Origin: Leptidea sinapis
Lineage: Eukaryota > Arthropoda > Insecta > Lepidoptera > Pieridae
Direction: 5' to 3'
DNA: 64,000 bases
Assembly (NCBI RefSeq): GCF_905404315.1
Contig: NC_066278.1
Location: 3,736,001-3,800,000, forward strand
The position numbers were made by a program, and so were the translations under genes. This document shows positions 26,801-40,111 of the stretch, piece by piece. Below the pieces are notes generated by a model. It was not told the origin of the DNA and ran no database searches. It saw only the letters and a program-made list of their open reading frames with translations. The stretch's first letter is position 1. Each line of letters starts with the position of its first letter.

Positions 26801-27544
26801 CTTGGATTTGAAAAATGATCTTTAAATCGTTCTCTGCACTTTCGAGAACCTCGGATACGATACCCATATTATTGTGATCATAATCTTGCACGGCGGCCCT
26901 CATGGATTAGAAAAATGATCACAAAATCGTTCTCCGCACTCTCGAGAACCTCGGATACGATACCCATAATGTAGTTATCATACTTTTGAGCGACGGCCAT
27001 CTTCGATTTGAAAACTGATCACAAAATCGTTCTCTGAACCCTCGAGAACCTAGGGTACGATACCCATAATCTGGTTGCCATACCTTTGAGCGGCGGCCAT
27101 CTCGGATTTAAAAATGATCCCAAAATTGTTTTCTTCACTCTCGAGAAACTCGGACATGATATTCATATTGCTTAAAACATAATTTTGTGCGGCGGCCATC
27201 TTGTATTAGAAAAATGATCACAAAATCGTTCTCGGCACCCTCGAGAACCTCGGATACGTTACCCATAATGTAGTTATCATACTTTTGAGCGGCGGCCACC
27301 TTGGATTTGAAAAATTATCATTAAATCGTTCTCTGCACCCTCGAGAACCTCTGATACGATAACCATAATGTAGTTATGATAATTTTGAGCGGCGGCCATC
27401 TCTGATTTAAAAATGATCCCAAAATTGTTTTCTGCACCCTCGATAACCTCGGACACGATATCCATATTGCTGAAAACATAATTGTTTGCGGCAGCACTCT
27501 TGGATTTCAAAAATGATCACAGAATTGTTCTCTGCACCCTCGAG

Positions 27545-27944
27545 AACCTCGGACACGATATCCATATTGTTAAAATCATAATTTTGTGCGGCGGCCATCT
27601 TGGATTTGAAAAATGATCACCAAATCGTTCTCTCCACCCTCTAAAACCTCGGGTACGACATCCAAATTGCTGGAATCATAATTTTGTGCGACGGCCATCT
27701 TGGATTAGAAAAATGATCACAAAATCGTTCTCAGTACCCTCGAGAACTTCGGATACGATACCCATAATGTATTTATCATACTTTTGAGCGGCGGCCATCT
27801 TGGATTTGAAAAATGATCACTAAATCATTCTCTGCACTTTCAAGAACCTCGGATACGATACCCATATTATAGTGATCATAATCTTGCACGGCGGCCCTCT
27901 TGGATTAGAAAAATGATCACAAAATCGTTCTCAGCACCCTCGAG
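27545..27944 (+). repeat. J module, copy 4 (inside Q2)
   Basis: Four monomers between the K segment and HOR unit 1 at 27945. Matches 18263-18662. Confidence 0.87.
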
Positions 27945-29740
27945 AACTTCGGATACGATACCCATAATGTAGTTATCATACTTTTGAGCGGCGGTCATCT
28001 TGGATTGAAAATTGATCACAAAATCGTTCTCTGAACCCTCGAGAACCTAGGATACGATATCCATAATCTGGTTACCATACTTTTGAGCGGCGGCCATCTC
28101 GGATTTAAAAATGATCCCAAAATCGTTCTCTGCATCCTCGAGAATCTCGGACACGATATCCATATTGCTGAAATCATAATTTTGTGCGGCGGCCATCTTG
28201 GATTTGAAAAATGACCACCAAATCGTTCTCTGCACCCCCGAGAATCTCGGACACGATATCCATATTATTGTGATCATAATCTTGCACGGCGGCCCTCTTG
28301 GATTAGAAAAATGATCACAAAATCGTTCTCAGCACCCTCGAGAACTTCGGATACGATACCCATAATGTAGTTATCATAATTTTGAGCGGCGGCCATCTTG
28401 GATTTCAAAAATGATCACAAAATCGTTCTGTGCACTCTCGAGAATCTCGGATACGATACCCATATTTTTGTGATCATAATCTTGCACGGCGGCCATCTCG
28501 GATTTAAAAATGATCCGATCATTATTTTCTGCACCCTCGAGAACCTCAGACACGATATCAATATTGCTGAAAACATTATTGTTTGCGGCAGCCCTCTTGG
28601 ATTTCAAAAATGATCACAGAATTGTTCTCTGCACCCTCGAGAACCTCGGACACGATATCCATATTGTTAAAATCATAATTTTAAGCGAAGGCCATATTGG
28701 ATTTGAAAATTGATGACAAAATCGTTCTAAGCACACTCGAGAACCTCTGATACGATACCCATAATGTATTTATCATACTTTTGAGCGGCGGCCATCTTCG
28801 ATTTGAAAACTGATCACAAAATCGTTCTCTGCACTTTCGAGAACCTCGGATACGATACCCATATTATTGTGATCATAATCTTGCACGGCGGCCCTCTTGG
28901 ATTAGAAAAATGATCACAAAATCGTTCTCAGCACCCTCGAGAACTTCGGATACGATACCCATAATGTATTTATCATACTTTTGAGCGGCGGCCATCTTGG
29001 ATTTGAAAAATGATCACTAAATCATTCTCTGCACTTTCAAGAACCTCGGATACGATACCCATATTATAGTGATCATAATCTTGCACGGCGGCCCTCTTGG
29101 ATTAGAAAAATGATCACAAAATCGTTCTCAGCACCCTCGAGAACTTCGGATACGATACCCATAATGTAGTTATCATACTTTTGAGCGGCGGTCATCTTGG
29201 ATTTGAAAACTGATCACAAAATCGTTCTCTGAACCCTCGAGAACCTAGGATACGATATCCATAATCTGGTTACCATACTTTTGAGCGGCGGCCATCTCGG
29301 ATTTAAAAATGATCCCAAAATCGTTCTCTGCATCCTCGAGAATCTCGGACACGATATCCATATTGCTGAAATCATAATTTTGTGCGGCGGCCATCTTGGA
29401 TTTGAAAAATGACCACCAAATCGTTCTCTGCACCCCCGAGAATCTCGGACACGATATCCATATTATTGTGATCATAATCTTGCACGGCGGCCCTCTTGGA
29501 TTAGAAAAATGATCACAAAATCGTTCTCAGTACCCTCGAGAACTTCGGATACGATACCCATAATGTATTTATCATACTTTTGAGCGGCGGCCATCTTGGA
29601 TTTGAAAAATGATCACTAAATCATTCTCTGCACTTTCAAGAACCTCGGATACGATACCCATATTATAGTGATCATAATCTTGCACGGCGGCCCTCTTGGA
29701 TTAGAAAAATGATCACAAAATCGTTCTCAGCACCCTCGAG
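27945..29740 (+). repeat. HOR units 1-9 and rearranged monomers (Q2)
   Basis: Units 1-9 (27945-28841; unit 1 is 99 bp), u10/u4 hybrid (28842-28941), unit-15-like and unit 16 (28942-29141), units 1-4 (29142-29540), unit-15-like and unit 16 again (29541-29740). Against Q1 this gains one u15/u16 pair and lacks the extra unit 9. Unit 6 has the private GATCCGATCATT. Confidence 0.89.
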
Positions 29741-31337
29741 AACTTCGGATACGATACCCATAATGTAGTTATCATACTTTTGAGCGGCGGTCATCTTGGA
29801 TTTGAAAACTGATCACAAAATCGTTCTCTGAACCCTCGAGAACCTAGGATACGATATCCATAATCTGGTTACCATACTTTTGAGCGGCGGCCATCTCGGA
29901 TTTAAAAATGATCCCAAAATCGTTCTCTGCATCCTCGAGAATCTCGGACACGATATCCATATTGCTGAAATCATAATTTTGTGCGGCGGCCATCTTGGAT
30001 TTGAAAAATGACCACCAAATCGTTCTCTGCACCCCCGAGAATCTCGGACACGATATCCATATTATTGTGATCATAATCTTGCACGGCGGCCCTCTTGGAT
30101 TAGAAAAATGATCACAAAATCGTTCTCAGCACCCTCGAGAACTTCGGATACGATACCCATAATGTAGTTATCATAATTTTGAGCGGCGGCCATCTTGGAT
30201 TTCAAAAATGATCACAAAATCGTTCTGTGCACTCTCGAGAATCTTGGATACGATACCCATATTTTTGTGATCATAATCTTGCACGGCGGCCATCTCGGAT
30301 TTAAAAATGATCCGATAATTATTTTCTGCACCCTCGAGAACCTCAGACACGATATCAATATTGCTGAAAACATTATTGTTTGCGGCAGCCCTCTTGGATT
30401 TCAAAAATTATCACAGAATTGTTCTCTGCACCCTCGAGAACCTCGGACACGATATCCATATTGTTAAAATCATAATTTTAAGCGAAGGCCATATTGGATT
30501 TGAAAATTGATGACAAAATCGTTCTAAGCACACTCGAGAACCTCTGATACGATACCCATAATGTATTTATCATACTTTTGAGCGGCGGCCATCTTCGATT
30601 TGAAAACTGATCACAAAATCGTTCTCTGCACTTTCGAGAACCTCGGATACGATACCCATATTATTGTGATCATAATCTTGCACGGCGGCCCTCTTGAATT
30701 AGAAAAATGATCACAAAATCGTTCTCAGCACCCTCGAGAACTTCGGATACGATACCCATAATGTAGTTATCATACTTTTGAGCGGCGGCCATCTTGGATT
30801 TCAAAAGTGATCACAAAATCGTTCTGTGCACTCTCGAGAATCTAAGATACGATACCCATATTTTTGTGATCATAATCTTGCACGGCGGCCATCTCGGATT
30901 TAAAAATGATCCAAAAATTATTTTCTGCACCCTCGAGAACCTCAGACACGATATCAATATTGCTGAAAACATTATTGTTTGCGGCAGCCCTCTTGGATAT
31001 CAAAAATGATCACAGAATTGTTCTCTGCACCCTCGAGAACCTCGGACACGATATCCATATTGTTAAAATCATAATTTTAAGCGGAGGCCATATTGGATTT
31101 GAAAATTGATGACAAAATCGTTCTCAGCATACTCGAGAACCTCTAATACGATACCCATAATGTATTTATCATACTTTTGAGCGGCGGTCATCTTGGATTT
31201 GAAAAATGATCACTAAATCATTCTCTGCACTTTCAAGAACCTCGGATACGATACCCATATTATAGTGATCATAATCTTGCACGGCGGCCCTCTTGGATTA
31301 GAAAAATGATCACAAAATCGTTCTCAGCACCCTCGAG
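29741..31337 (+). repeat. Complete 16-monomer HOR (1597 bp, Q2)
   Basis: All 16 units in order, the counterpart of 20360-21956 at offset 9381. Private changes include ATCTTGGATACG at the start of unit 6 and TTTCAAAAGTGATC in unit 11. Confidence 0.96.
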
Positions 31338-32734
31338 AACTTCGGATACGATACCCATAATGTAGTTATCATACTTTTGAGCGGCGGTCATCTTGGATTT
31401 GAAAACTGATCACAAAATCGTTCTCTGAACCCTCGAGAACCTAGGATACGATATCCATAATCTGGTTACCATACTTTTGAGCGGCGGCCATCTCGGATTT
31501 AAAAATGATCCCAAAATCGTTCTCTGCATCCTCGAGAATCTCGGACACGATATCCATATTGCTGAAATCATAATTTTGTGCGGCGGCCATCTTGGATTTG
31601 AAAAATGACCACCAAATCGTTCTCTGCACCCCCGAGAATCTCGGACACGATATCCATATTATTGTGATCATAATCTTGCACGGCGGCCCTCTTGGATTAG
31701 AAAAATGATCACAAAATCGTTCTCAGCACCCTCGAGAACTTCGGATACGATACCCATAATGTAGTTATCATAATTTTGAGCGGCGGCCAACTTGGATTTC
31801 AAAAATGATCACAAAATCGTTCTGTGCACTCTCGAGAATCTCGGATACGATACCCATATTTTTGTGATCATAATCTTGCACGGCGGCCATCTCGGATTTA
31901 AAAATGATCCGATAATTATTTTCTGCACCCTCGAGAACCTCAGACACGATATCAATATTGCTGAAAACATTATTGTTTGCGGCAGCCCTCTTGGATTTCA
32001 AAAATGATCACAGAATTGTTCTCTGCACCCTCGAGAACCTCGGACACGATATCCATATTGTTAAAATCATAATTTTAAGCGAAGGCCATATTGGATTTGA
32101 AAATTGATGACAAAATCGTTCTAAGCACACTCGAGAACCTCTGATACGATACCCATAATGTATTTATCATACTTTTGAGCGGCGGCCATCTTCGATTTGA
32201 AAACTGATCACAAAATCGTTCTCTGCACTTTCGAGAACCTCGGATACGATACCCATATTATTGTGATCATAATCTTGCACGGCGGCCCTCTTGGATTAGT
32301 AAAATGATCACAAAATCGTTCTCAGCACCCTCGAGAACTTCGGATACGATACCCATAATGTAGTTATCAAACTTTTGAGCGGCGGCCATCTTGGATTTCA
32401 AAAATGATCACAAAATCGTTCTGTGCACTCTCGAGAATCTTAGATACGATACCCATATTTTTGTGATCATAATCTTGCACGGCGGCCATCTCGGATTTAA
32501 AAATGATCCAAAAATTATTTTCTGCACCCTCGAGAACCTCAGACACGATATCAATATTGCTGAAAACATTATTGTTTGCGGCAGCCCTCTTGGATATCAA
32601 AAATGATCACAGAATTGTTCTCTGCACCCTCGAGAACCTCGGACACGATATCCATATTGTTAAAATCATAATTTTAAGCGGAGGCCATATTGGATTTGAA
32701 AATTGATGACAAAATCGTTCTCAGCATACTCGAG
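31338..32734 (+). repeat. HOR units 1-14 (Q2)
   Basis: Fourteen units, the counterpart of 21957-23353, sharing GGATTAGTAAAATG, ATCAAACTTTTG and ATCTTAGATACG. Unit 5 has the private GGCCAACTTGG. Confidence 0.94.
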
Positions 32735-33203
32735 AACCTCTAATACGATACCCATAATGTATTTTTCATACTTTTGAGCTGCGGCCATCTTCGATTTGAA
32801 AAATGATCACGAAATCGTTCTCTGCACCCTCGAGAACCTCGAATACGATACCCATAATGTAGTTATCATAATTTTGAGCGGTGGCCATCTTGGAATTCAA
32901 AAATGATCACAAAATCGTCCTGTGCACTCTCGAGAATCTCGGATACGATACCCATATTTTTGTGATCATAACCTTGCACGGCGGCCATCTCGGACTTAAA
33001 ATAGATCCCAAAATTATTTTCTGCACCCTCGAGAACCTCAGACACGATATCAATATTGCTGAAAACATTATTGTTTGCGGCAGCCCTCTTGGATTTCAAA
33101 AATGATCACAGAATTGTTCTCTGCACCCTCGAGAACCTCGGACACGATATCCATATTGTTAAAATCATAATTTTGTGCAGCGGCCATCTTGGATTTGAAA
33201 AAT

Positions 33204-34679
33204 GATCACCAAATCGTTCTCTGCACCCTCTAAAACCTCGGGTACGATATCGAAATTGCTGAAATCATAATTTTGTGCGACGGCCATCTTGGATTAGAAA
33301 AATGATCACAAAATCGTTCTCAGCACCCTCGAGAACTTCGGATACGATACCCATAATGTAGTTATCATACTTTTGAGCGGCGGCCATCTTGGGTTTGAAA
33401 ACTGATCTCAAAATCGTTCTCTGAACCCTCGAGAACCTAGGATACGATACCCATAATCTGGTTACCATACGTTTGAGCGGCGGCCATCTCGGATTTAAAA
33501 ATGATCCCAAAATTGTTTTCTTCACCCTCGAGAAACTCGGACACGATATTCATATTGCTGAAAACATAACTTTGTGCGGCGGCCATCTTGTATTAGAAAA
33601 ATGATCACAAAATCGTTCTCAGCACCCTCGAGAACCTCGGATACGATACCCATAATGTAGGTATCATACTTTTTAGCGGCGGCCATCTTGCATTTGAAAA
33701 ATGATCACTAAATCGTTCTCTGCACTTTCGAGAACCTCGGATACGATACCCATATTATTGTGATCATAATCTTGCACGGCGGCCCTCTTGGATTAGAAAA
33801 ATGATCACAAAATCGTTCTCCGCACTCTCGAGAACCTCGGATACGATACCCATAATGTAGTTATCATACTTTTGAGCGGCGGCCATCTTGGATTTGAAAA
33901 ATTATCACTAAATCGTTCTCTGCACCCTCGAGAACCTCTGATACGATAACAATAATGTAGTTATGATAATTTTGAGCGGCGGCCATCTCTGATTTATAAA
34001 TGATCCCAAAATTGTTTTCTGCACTCTCGAGAACCTCGGACACGATATCCATTGTGCTGAAAACATAATTGTTTGCGGCGGCCCTCTTGGATTTCAAAAA
34101 TCATAACAGAATTGATCTCTGCACACTCGAGAACCTCGGACACGATATCCATATTGCTAAAATCATAATTTTGTGCGGCAGCCATCTTGAATTTGAAAAA
34201 TGATCACAAAATCGTTCTCCGCACTCTCGAGAACCTCGGATACGATACCCATATTGCTGAAAACATAATTTTGTGCTGCGGCCGTCTTGGATTTGAAAAA
34301 TTATGACAAAATCGTTCTCAGCACACTCGAGAACCTCTGATACGATACCCATAATGTATTTATCATACATTTGAGCGGCGGCCATCTTCGATTTGAAAAA
34401 TTATCACGAAATCGTTCTCTGCACCCTCGAGAACCTCGGATACGATACCCATAATGTAGTTATCATAATTTTAAGCGGCGGCCATCTTGGATTTAAAAAA
34501 TGATCCCAAAATAATTTTCTGCGCCCTCGAGAACCTCAGACACGATATTAATATTGCTGAAAACATTATTGTTTGCGGCAGCCCTCTTGGATTTCAAAAA
34601 TGATCACAGAATTGTTCTCTGCACCCTCGAGAACCTCGGACACGATATCCAAATTGCTAAAATCATAATTTTGTGCGGC
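33204..34679 (+). repeat. P segment, copy 2 (left part)
   Basis: Continues from the end of Q2 as a close match to 12546-14021 at offset 20658. Differences seen are few, for example GATAACAATAATG near 33946. The match stops within GCGGCGACAATCTTGG near 34680. Confidence 0.9.
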
Positions 34680-35378
34680 GACAATCTTGGATTAGAAAAA
34701 TGATCACAAAATCGTTCTCAGCACCCTCGAGAACTTCGGATACGATACCCATAATGTAGTTATCATACTTTTGAGCGGCGGCCATCTTGGATTTCAAAAA
34801 TGATCACAAAATCGTTCTGTGCACTCTCGAGAATCTTAGATACGATACCCATATTTTTGTGATCATAATCTTGCACGGCGGCCATCTCGGATTTAAAAAT
34901 GATCCAAAAATTATTTTCTGCACCCTCGAGAACCTCAGACACGATATCAATATTGCTGAAAACATTATTGTTTGCGGCAGCCCTCTTGGATATCAAAAAT
35001 GATCACAGAATTGTTCTCTGCACCCTCGAGAACCTCGGACACGATATCCATATTGTTAAAATCATAATTTTAAGCGGAGGCCATATTGAATTTGAAAATT
35101 GATGACAAAATCGTTCTCAGCATACTCGATAACCTCTAATACGATACCCATAATGTATTTATCATACTTTTGAGCTGCGGCCATCTTCGATTTGAAAAAT
35201 GATCACGAAATCGTTCTCTGCACCCTCGAGAACCTCGAATACGATACCCATAATGTAGTTATCATAATTTTGAGCGGTGGCCATCTTGGAATTCAAAAAT
35301 GATCACAAAATCGTCCTGTGCACTCTCGAGAATCTCGGATACGATATCCAAATTGCTAAAATCATAATTTTGTGCGGC
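34680..35378 (+). repeat. 699-bp in-register insertion into P copy 2 (HOR u11-u14 and exit monomers)
   Basis: Seven monomers that P copy 1 lacks at 14021/14022. They are HOR units 11-14 with ATCTTAGATACG, then the GAGCTGCGGCC exit monomer and the GGAATTC monomer. The offset to copy 1 rises from 20658 to 21357 bp across it. Both joins are in monomer register. Confidence 0.85.
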
Positions 35379-35812
35379 GGCAATCTTGGATTTGAAAAAT
35401 GATCACCAAATCGTTCTCTGCACCCTCGAGAACATCGGACACGATTTCTATATTGCTGAAATCATAATTTTGTGCGGCGGCCATCTTTAATTTAAAAAAT
35501 GATCACAAAATCGTTCTCAGCACCCTCGAGAACCTCTGATACGATACCCATAAAGTAGTTATCATACTTTTGAGCGGCCGCCATCTTGGATTTCAAAAAT
35601 GATCACAAAATCGTTCTTTGCACTCTCGAGAATCTCGGATACGATACCCATATTTTTGTGATCATAATCTTGCACGGCGGCCATCTCGGATTAAAAATGA
35701 TCAAAAAATTATTTTCTGCACCCTCGAGAACCTCAGACACGATATCAATATTGCTGAAATTATTGTTGTTTGCAACAGCCCTTTTGGATTTCAAAAATGA
35801 TCACATTATTGT
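35379..35812 (+). repeat. P segment, copy 2 (right part)
   Basis: Matches 14022-14454 (CGATTTCTATATTG, TTGCAACAGCCC, GATCACATTATTGT). It ends at an out-of-register junction inside the 117-bp monomer 35729-35845. Confidence 0.87.
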
Positions 35813-35845
35813 ACTGATCACAAAATCGTTCTCTGAACCCTCGAG
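35729..35845 (+). repeat. 117-bp aberrant monomer: out-of-register deletion junction
   Basis: The monomer starts as the copy at 14371 on and reaches GATCACATTATTGT, then jumps to ACTGATCACAAAATCG, the state found at 14638. Against copy 1, bases 14455-14637 (183 bp) are missing. GATCAC therefore appears twice in the monomer. Most deletions in this array remove whole monomers; this one does not. Confidence 0.9.
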
Positions 35846-38800
35846 AACTTAGGATAAGATACCCATAATCTGGTTACCATACTTTAGAGCGGCGGCCATC
35901 TCGGATTTAAAAATGATCACAAAATCGTTCTCCGCACTCTCGAGAACCTCGGATACGATACCCATAATGTAGTTATCATACTTTTGAGCGACGGCCATCT
36001 TCGATTTGAAAAATGATCACAAAATCGTTCTCTTCACCCTCGAGAACCTCGGATACGATACCCATAATGTAGTTATCATACTTTTGAGCGGCGGCTATCT
36101 TGGATTTGAAAACTGGTAACAAAATCGTTCTCGGCACCCTCGAGAACCTCGGATACGTACCCATAATGTAGTTATCATACTTTTGAGCGGCGGCCATCTT
36201 GGATTTGAAAAATTATCACTAAATCGTTCTCTGCACACTCTAGAACCTCGCACACGATATTAATATTGTTAAAATAATAATTTTAAGCGGAGGCCATATT
36301 GGATTTGAAAATTGATGACAAAATCGTTCTCAGCATACTCGAGAACCTCTAATACGATACCCATAAAGTATTTATCAAACTTTTGAGCGGCGGCCATCTT
36401 CGATTTGAAAAATGATCACGAAATCGTTCTCTGCACCCTCGAGAACCTCGAATACGATACCCATAATGTAGTTATCATAATTTTGAGCGGCGGCCATCTT
36501 GGATTTAAAAAATGATCACAAAATCGTTCTGTGCACTCTCGAGAATCTCGGATACGATACCCATATTTTTGTGATCATAATCTTGCACGGCGGCCATCTC
36601 GGATTTAAAAATGATCCCAAAATTATTTTCTGCACCCTCGAGAACCTCAGACACGATATCAATATTGCTGAAAACATTATTGTTTGCGGCAGCCCTCTTG
36701 GATTTCAAAAATTATCACAGAAGTGTTCTCTGCACCCTCGAGAACCTCGGACACGATATCCATATTGTTAAAATCATAATTTTAAGCGGAGGCCATATTG
36801 GATTTGAAAATTGATGACAAAATCGTTCTCTGAACCCTCGAGAACCTCGGATACGATACCATTAATGTAGGTATCATACTTTTGAGCGGCGGCCATCTTG
36901 GATTTGAAAAATGATCTTTAAATCGTTCTCTGCACTTTCGAGAACCTCGGATACGATACCCATATTATTGTGATCATAATCTTGCACAGCGGCCCTCTTG
37001 GATTAGAAAAATGATCACAAAATCGTTCTCAGCACCCTCAAGAACTTCGGATACGATACCCATAATGTAGTTATCATACTTTTGAGCGGCGGCCATCTTC
37101 GATTTGAAAAATGATCACAAAATCGTTCTCTTCACCCTCGAGAACCTCGGATACGATACCCATATTTTTGTGATCATAATCTTGCACGGCGGCCATCTCG
37201 GATTTAAACATTATCCCAAAATTATTTTCTGCAGCCTCAAGAACCTCAGACACGATATCCATATTGCTGAAAACAATATTGTTTGCGGCAGCCCTCTTGG
37301 ATTTTAAAAATGATCACAGAATTGTTTTTTGCACCCTCGAGAATCTCGGACACGATATCCATATTGCTAAAATCATAATTTTGTGCAGCGGCCATCTTGA
37401 ATTTGAAAAATGATCACAAAATCGTTCTCCGCACTCTCGAGAACCTCGGATACGATACCCATATTGCTGAAAACATAATTTTGTGCGGCGGCCATCTTGG
37501 ATTTGAAAAATTATGACAAAATCGTTCTCAGCACACTCGAGATTCTCTGATACGATACCCATAATGTATTTATCATACTTTTGAGCGGCGGCCATCTTCG
37601 ATTTCAAAAATGATCCCAAAATTATTTTCTGCACCCTCGAGAACCTCAGACACGATATCAATATTGCTGAAAACATTATTGTTTGCGTCAGCCCTCTTGG
37701 ATTTCAAAAATGATCCCAGAATTGTTCTCTGCACCCTCGAGAACCTCGGGTACGATATCCAAATTGCTGAAATCATAATTTTGTGCGACGGCCATCTTGG
37801 ATTAGAAAAATGTTCACAAAATCGTTCTCAGTACCCTCGAGAACTTTGGATACGATACCTATAATGTAGTTATCATTCTTTTGAGCGGCGGCCATCTTGG
37901 ATTTGAAAACTGATCACAAAATCGTTCTCTGAACCCTCGAGAACCTAGGATAATATACCCATAATCTGGTTACCATACTTTTGAGCGGCGTCCATCTCGG
38001 ATTTAAAAATGATCCCAAAATTGTTTTCTACACCCTCGAGAAACTCGGACACGATATTCATATTGCCGAAAACATAATTTTGTGCGGCGGCCATCTTCTA
38101 TTAGAAAAATGATCACAAAATCGTTCTCAGCACCCTGGAGAACCTCGGATACGATACCCATAATGTAGGTATCATACTTTTGAGCGGCGGCCATCTTGGA
38201 TTTGAAAAATGATCTTTAAATCGTTCTCTGCACTTTCGAGAACCTCGGATACGATACCCATATTATTGTGATCATAATCTTGCACGGCGGCCCTCATGGA
38301 TTAGAAAAATGATCACAAAATCGTTCTCCGCACTCTCGAGAACCTCGGATACGATACCCATAATGTAGTTATCATACTTTTGAGCGACGGCCATCTTCGA
38401 TTTGAAAACTGATCACAAAATCGTTCTCTGAACCCTCGAGAACCTAGGGTACGATACCCATAATCTGGTTGCCATACCTTTGAGCGGCGGCCATCTCGGA
38501 TTTAAAAATGATCCCAAAATTGTTTTCTTCACTCTCGAGAAACTCGGACATGATATTCATATTGCTTAAAACATAATTTTGTGCAGCGGCCATCTTGTAT
38601 TAGAAAAATGATCACAAAATCGTTCTCGGCACCCTCGAGAACCTCGGATACGTTACCCTTAATGTAGTTATCATACTTTTGAGCGGCGGCCACCTTGGAT
38701 TTGAAAAATTATCATTAAATCGTTCTCTGCACCCTCGAGAACCTCTGATACGATAACCATAATGTAGTTATGATAATTTTGAGCGGCGGCCATCTCTGAT

Positions 38801-40111
38801 TTAAAAATGATCCCAAAATTGTTTTCTGCACCCTCGATAACCTCGGACACGATATCCATATTGCTGAAAACATAATTGTTTGCGGCAGCACTCTTGGATT
38901 TCAAAAATGATCACAGAATTGTTCTCTGCACCCTCGAGAACCTCGGACACGATATCCATATTGTTAAAATCATAATTTTGTGCGGCGGCCATCTTGGATT
39001 TGAAAAATGATCACCAAATCGTTCTCTCCACCCTCTAAAACCTCGGGTACGACATCCAAATTGCTGGAATCATAATTTTGTGCGACGGCCATCTTGGATT
39101 AGAAAAATGATCACAAAATCGTTCTCAGTACCCTCGAGAACTTCGGATACGATACCCATAATGTATTTATCATACTTTTGAGCGGCGGCCATCTTGGATT
39201 TGAAAAATGATCACTAAATCATTCTCTGCACTTTCAAGAACCTCGGATACGATACCCATATTATAGTGATCATAATCTTGCACGGCGGCCCTCTTGGATT
39301 AGAAAAATGATCACAAAATCGTTCTCAGCACCCTCGAGAACTTCGGATACGATACCCATAATGTAGTTATCATACTTTTGAGCGGCGGTCATCTTGGATT
39401 TGAAAACTGATCACAAAATCGTTCTCTGAACCCTCGAGAACCTAGGATACGATATCCATAATCTGGTTACCATACTTTTGAGCGGCGGCCATCTCGGATT
39501 TAAAAATGATCCCAAAATCGTTCTCTGCATCCTCGAGAATCTCGGACACGATATCCATATTGCTGAAATCATAATTTTGTGCGGCGGCCATCTTGGATTT
39601 GAAAAATGACCACCAAATCGTTCTCTGCACCCCCGAGAATCTCGGACACGATATCCATATTATTGTGATCATAATCTTGCACGGCGGCCCTCTTGGATTA
39701 GAAAAATGATCACGAAATCGTTCTCAGCACCCTCGAGAACTTCGGATACGATACCCATAATGTAGTTATCATAATTTTGAGCGGCGGCCATCTTGGATTT
39801 CAAAAATGATCACAAAATCGTTCTGTGCACTCTCGAGAATCTCGGATACGATACCCATATTTTTGTGATCATAATCTTGCACGGCGGCCATCTCGGATTT
39901 AAAAATGATCCGATAATTATTTTCTGCACCCTCGAGAACCTCAGACACGATATCAATATTGCTGAAAACATTATTTTTTGCGGCAGCCCTCTTGGATTTC
40001 AAAAATGATCACAGAATTGTTCTCTGCACCCTCGAGAACCTCGGACACGATATCCATATTGTTAAAATCATAATTTTAAGCGAAGGCCATATTGGATTTG
40101 AAAATTGATGA
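35813..40111 (+). repeat. Q3: shortened third copy of the Q segment
   Basis: Offset to Q2 is 11893 bp up to about 37680 and about 11394 bp afterwards, because 499 bp (five monomers) are missing. The join is within GCTGAAAACATTATTGTTTG, where GCGGCAGCC becomes GCGTCAGCC. The copy contains a K segment and a J module and leads into an HOR island that lacks the middle part of the Q2 island. Confidence 0.88.
38939..39338 (+). repeat. J module, copy 5 (inside Q3)
   Basis: Four monomers before HOR unit 1 at 39339, matching 18263-18662 and 27545-27944. Confidence 0.87.

Larger units (their letters stand above)
23823..33203 (+). repeat. Q2: second copy of the 9.3-kb tandem duplication
   Basis: 9381 bp. 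The offset from Q1 is 9282 bp up to the HOR island, 9281 bp after a one-base loss near 28006 (GGATTGAAAATTG), and 9381 bp after a difference of one net monomer inside the island. Identity looks very high, with only scattered substitutions seen. Confidence 0.93.

Noticed and set aside
35729..35845. Inverted monomer or orientation switch at irregular junctions
   Set aside because: Both sides of the 117-bp and 105-bp monomers keep the same orientation; only the register changes.
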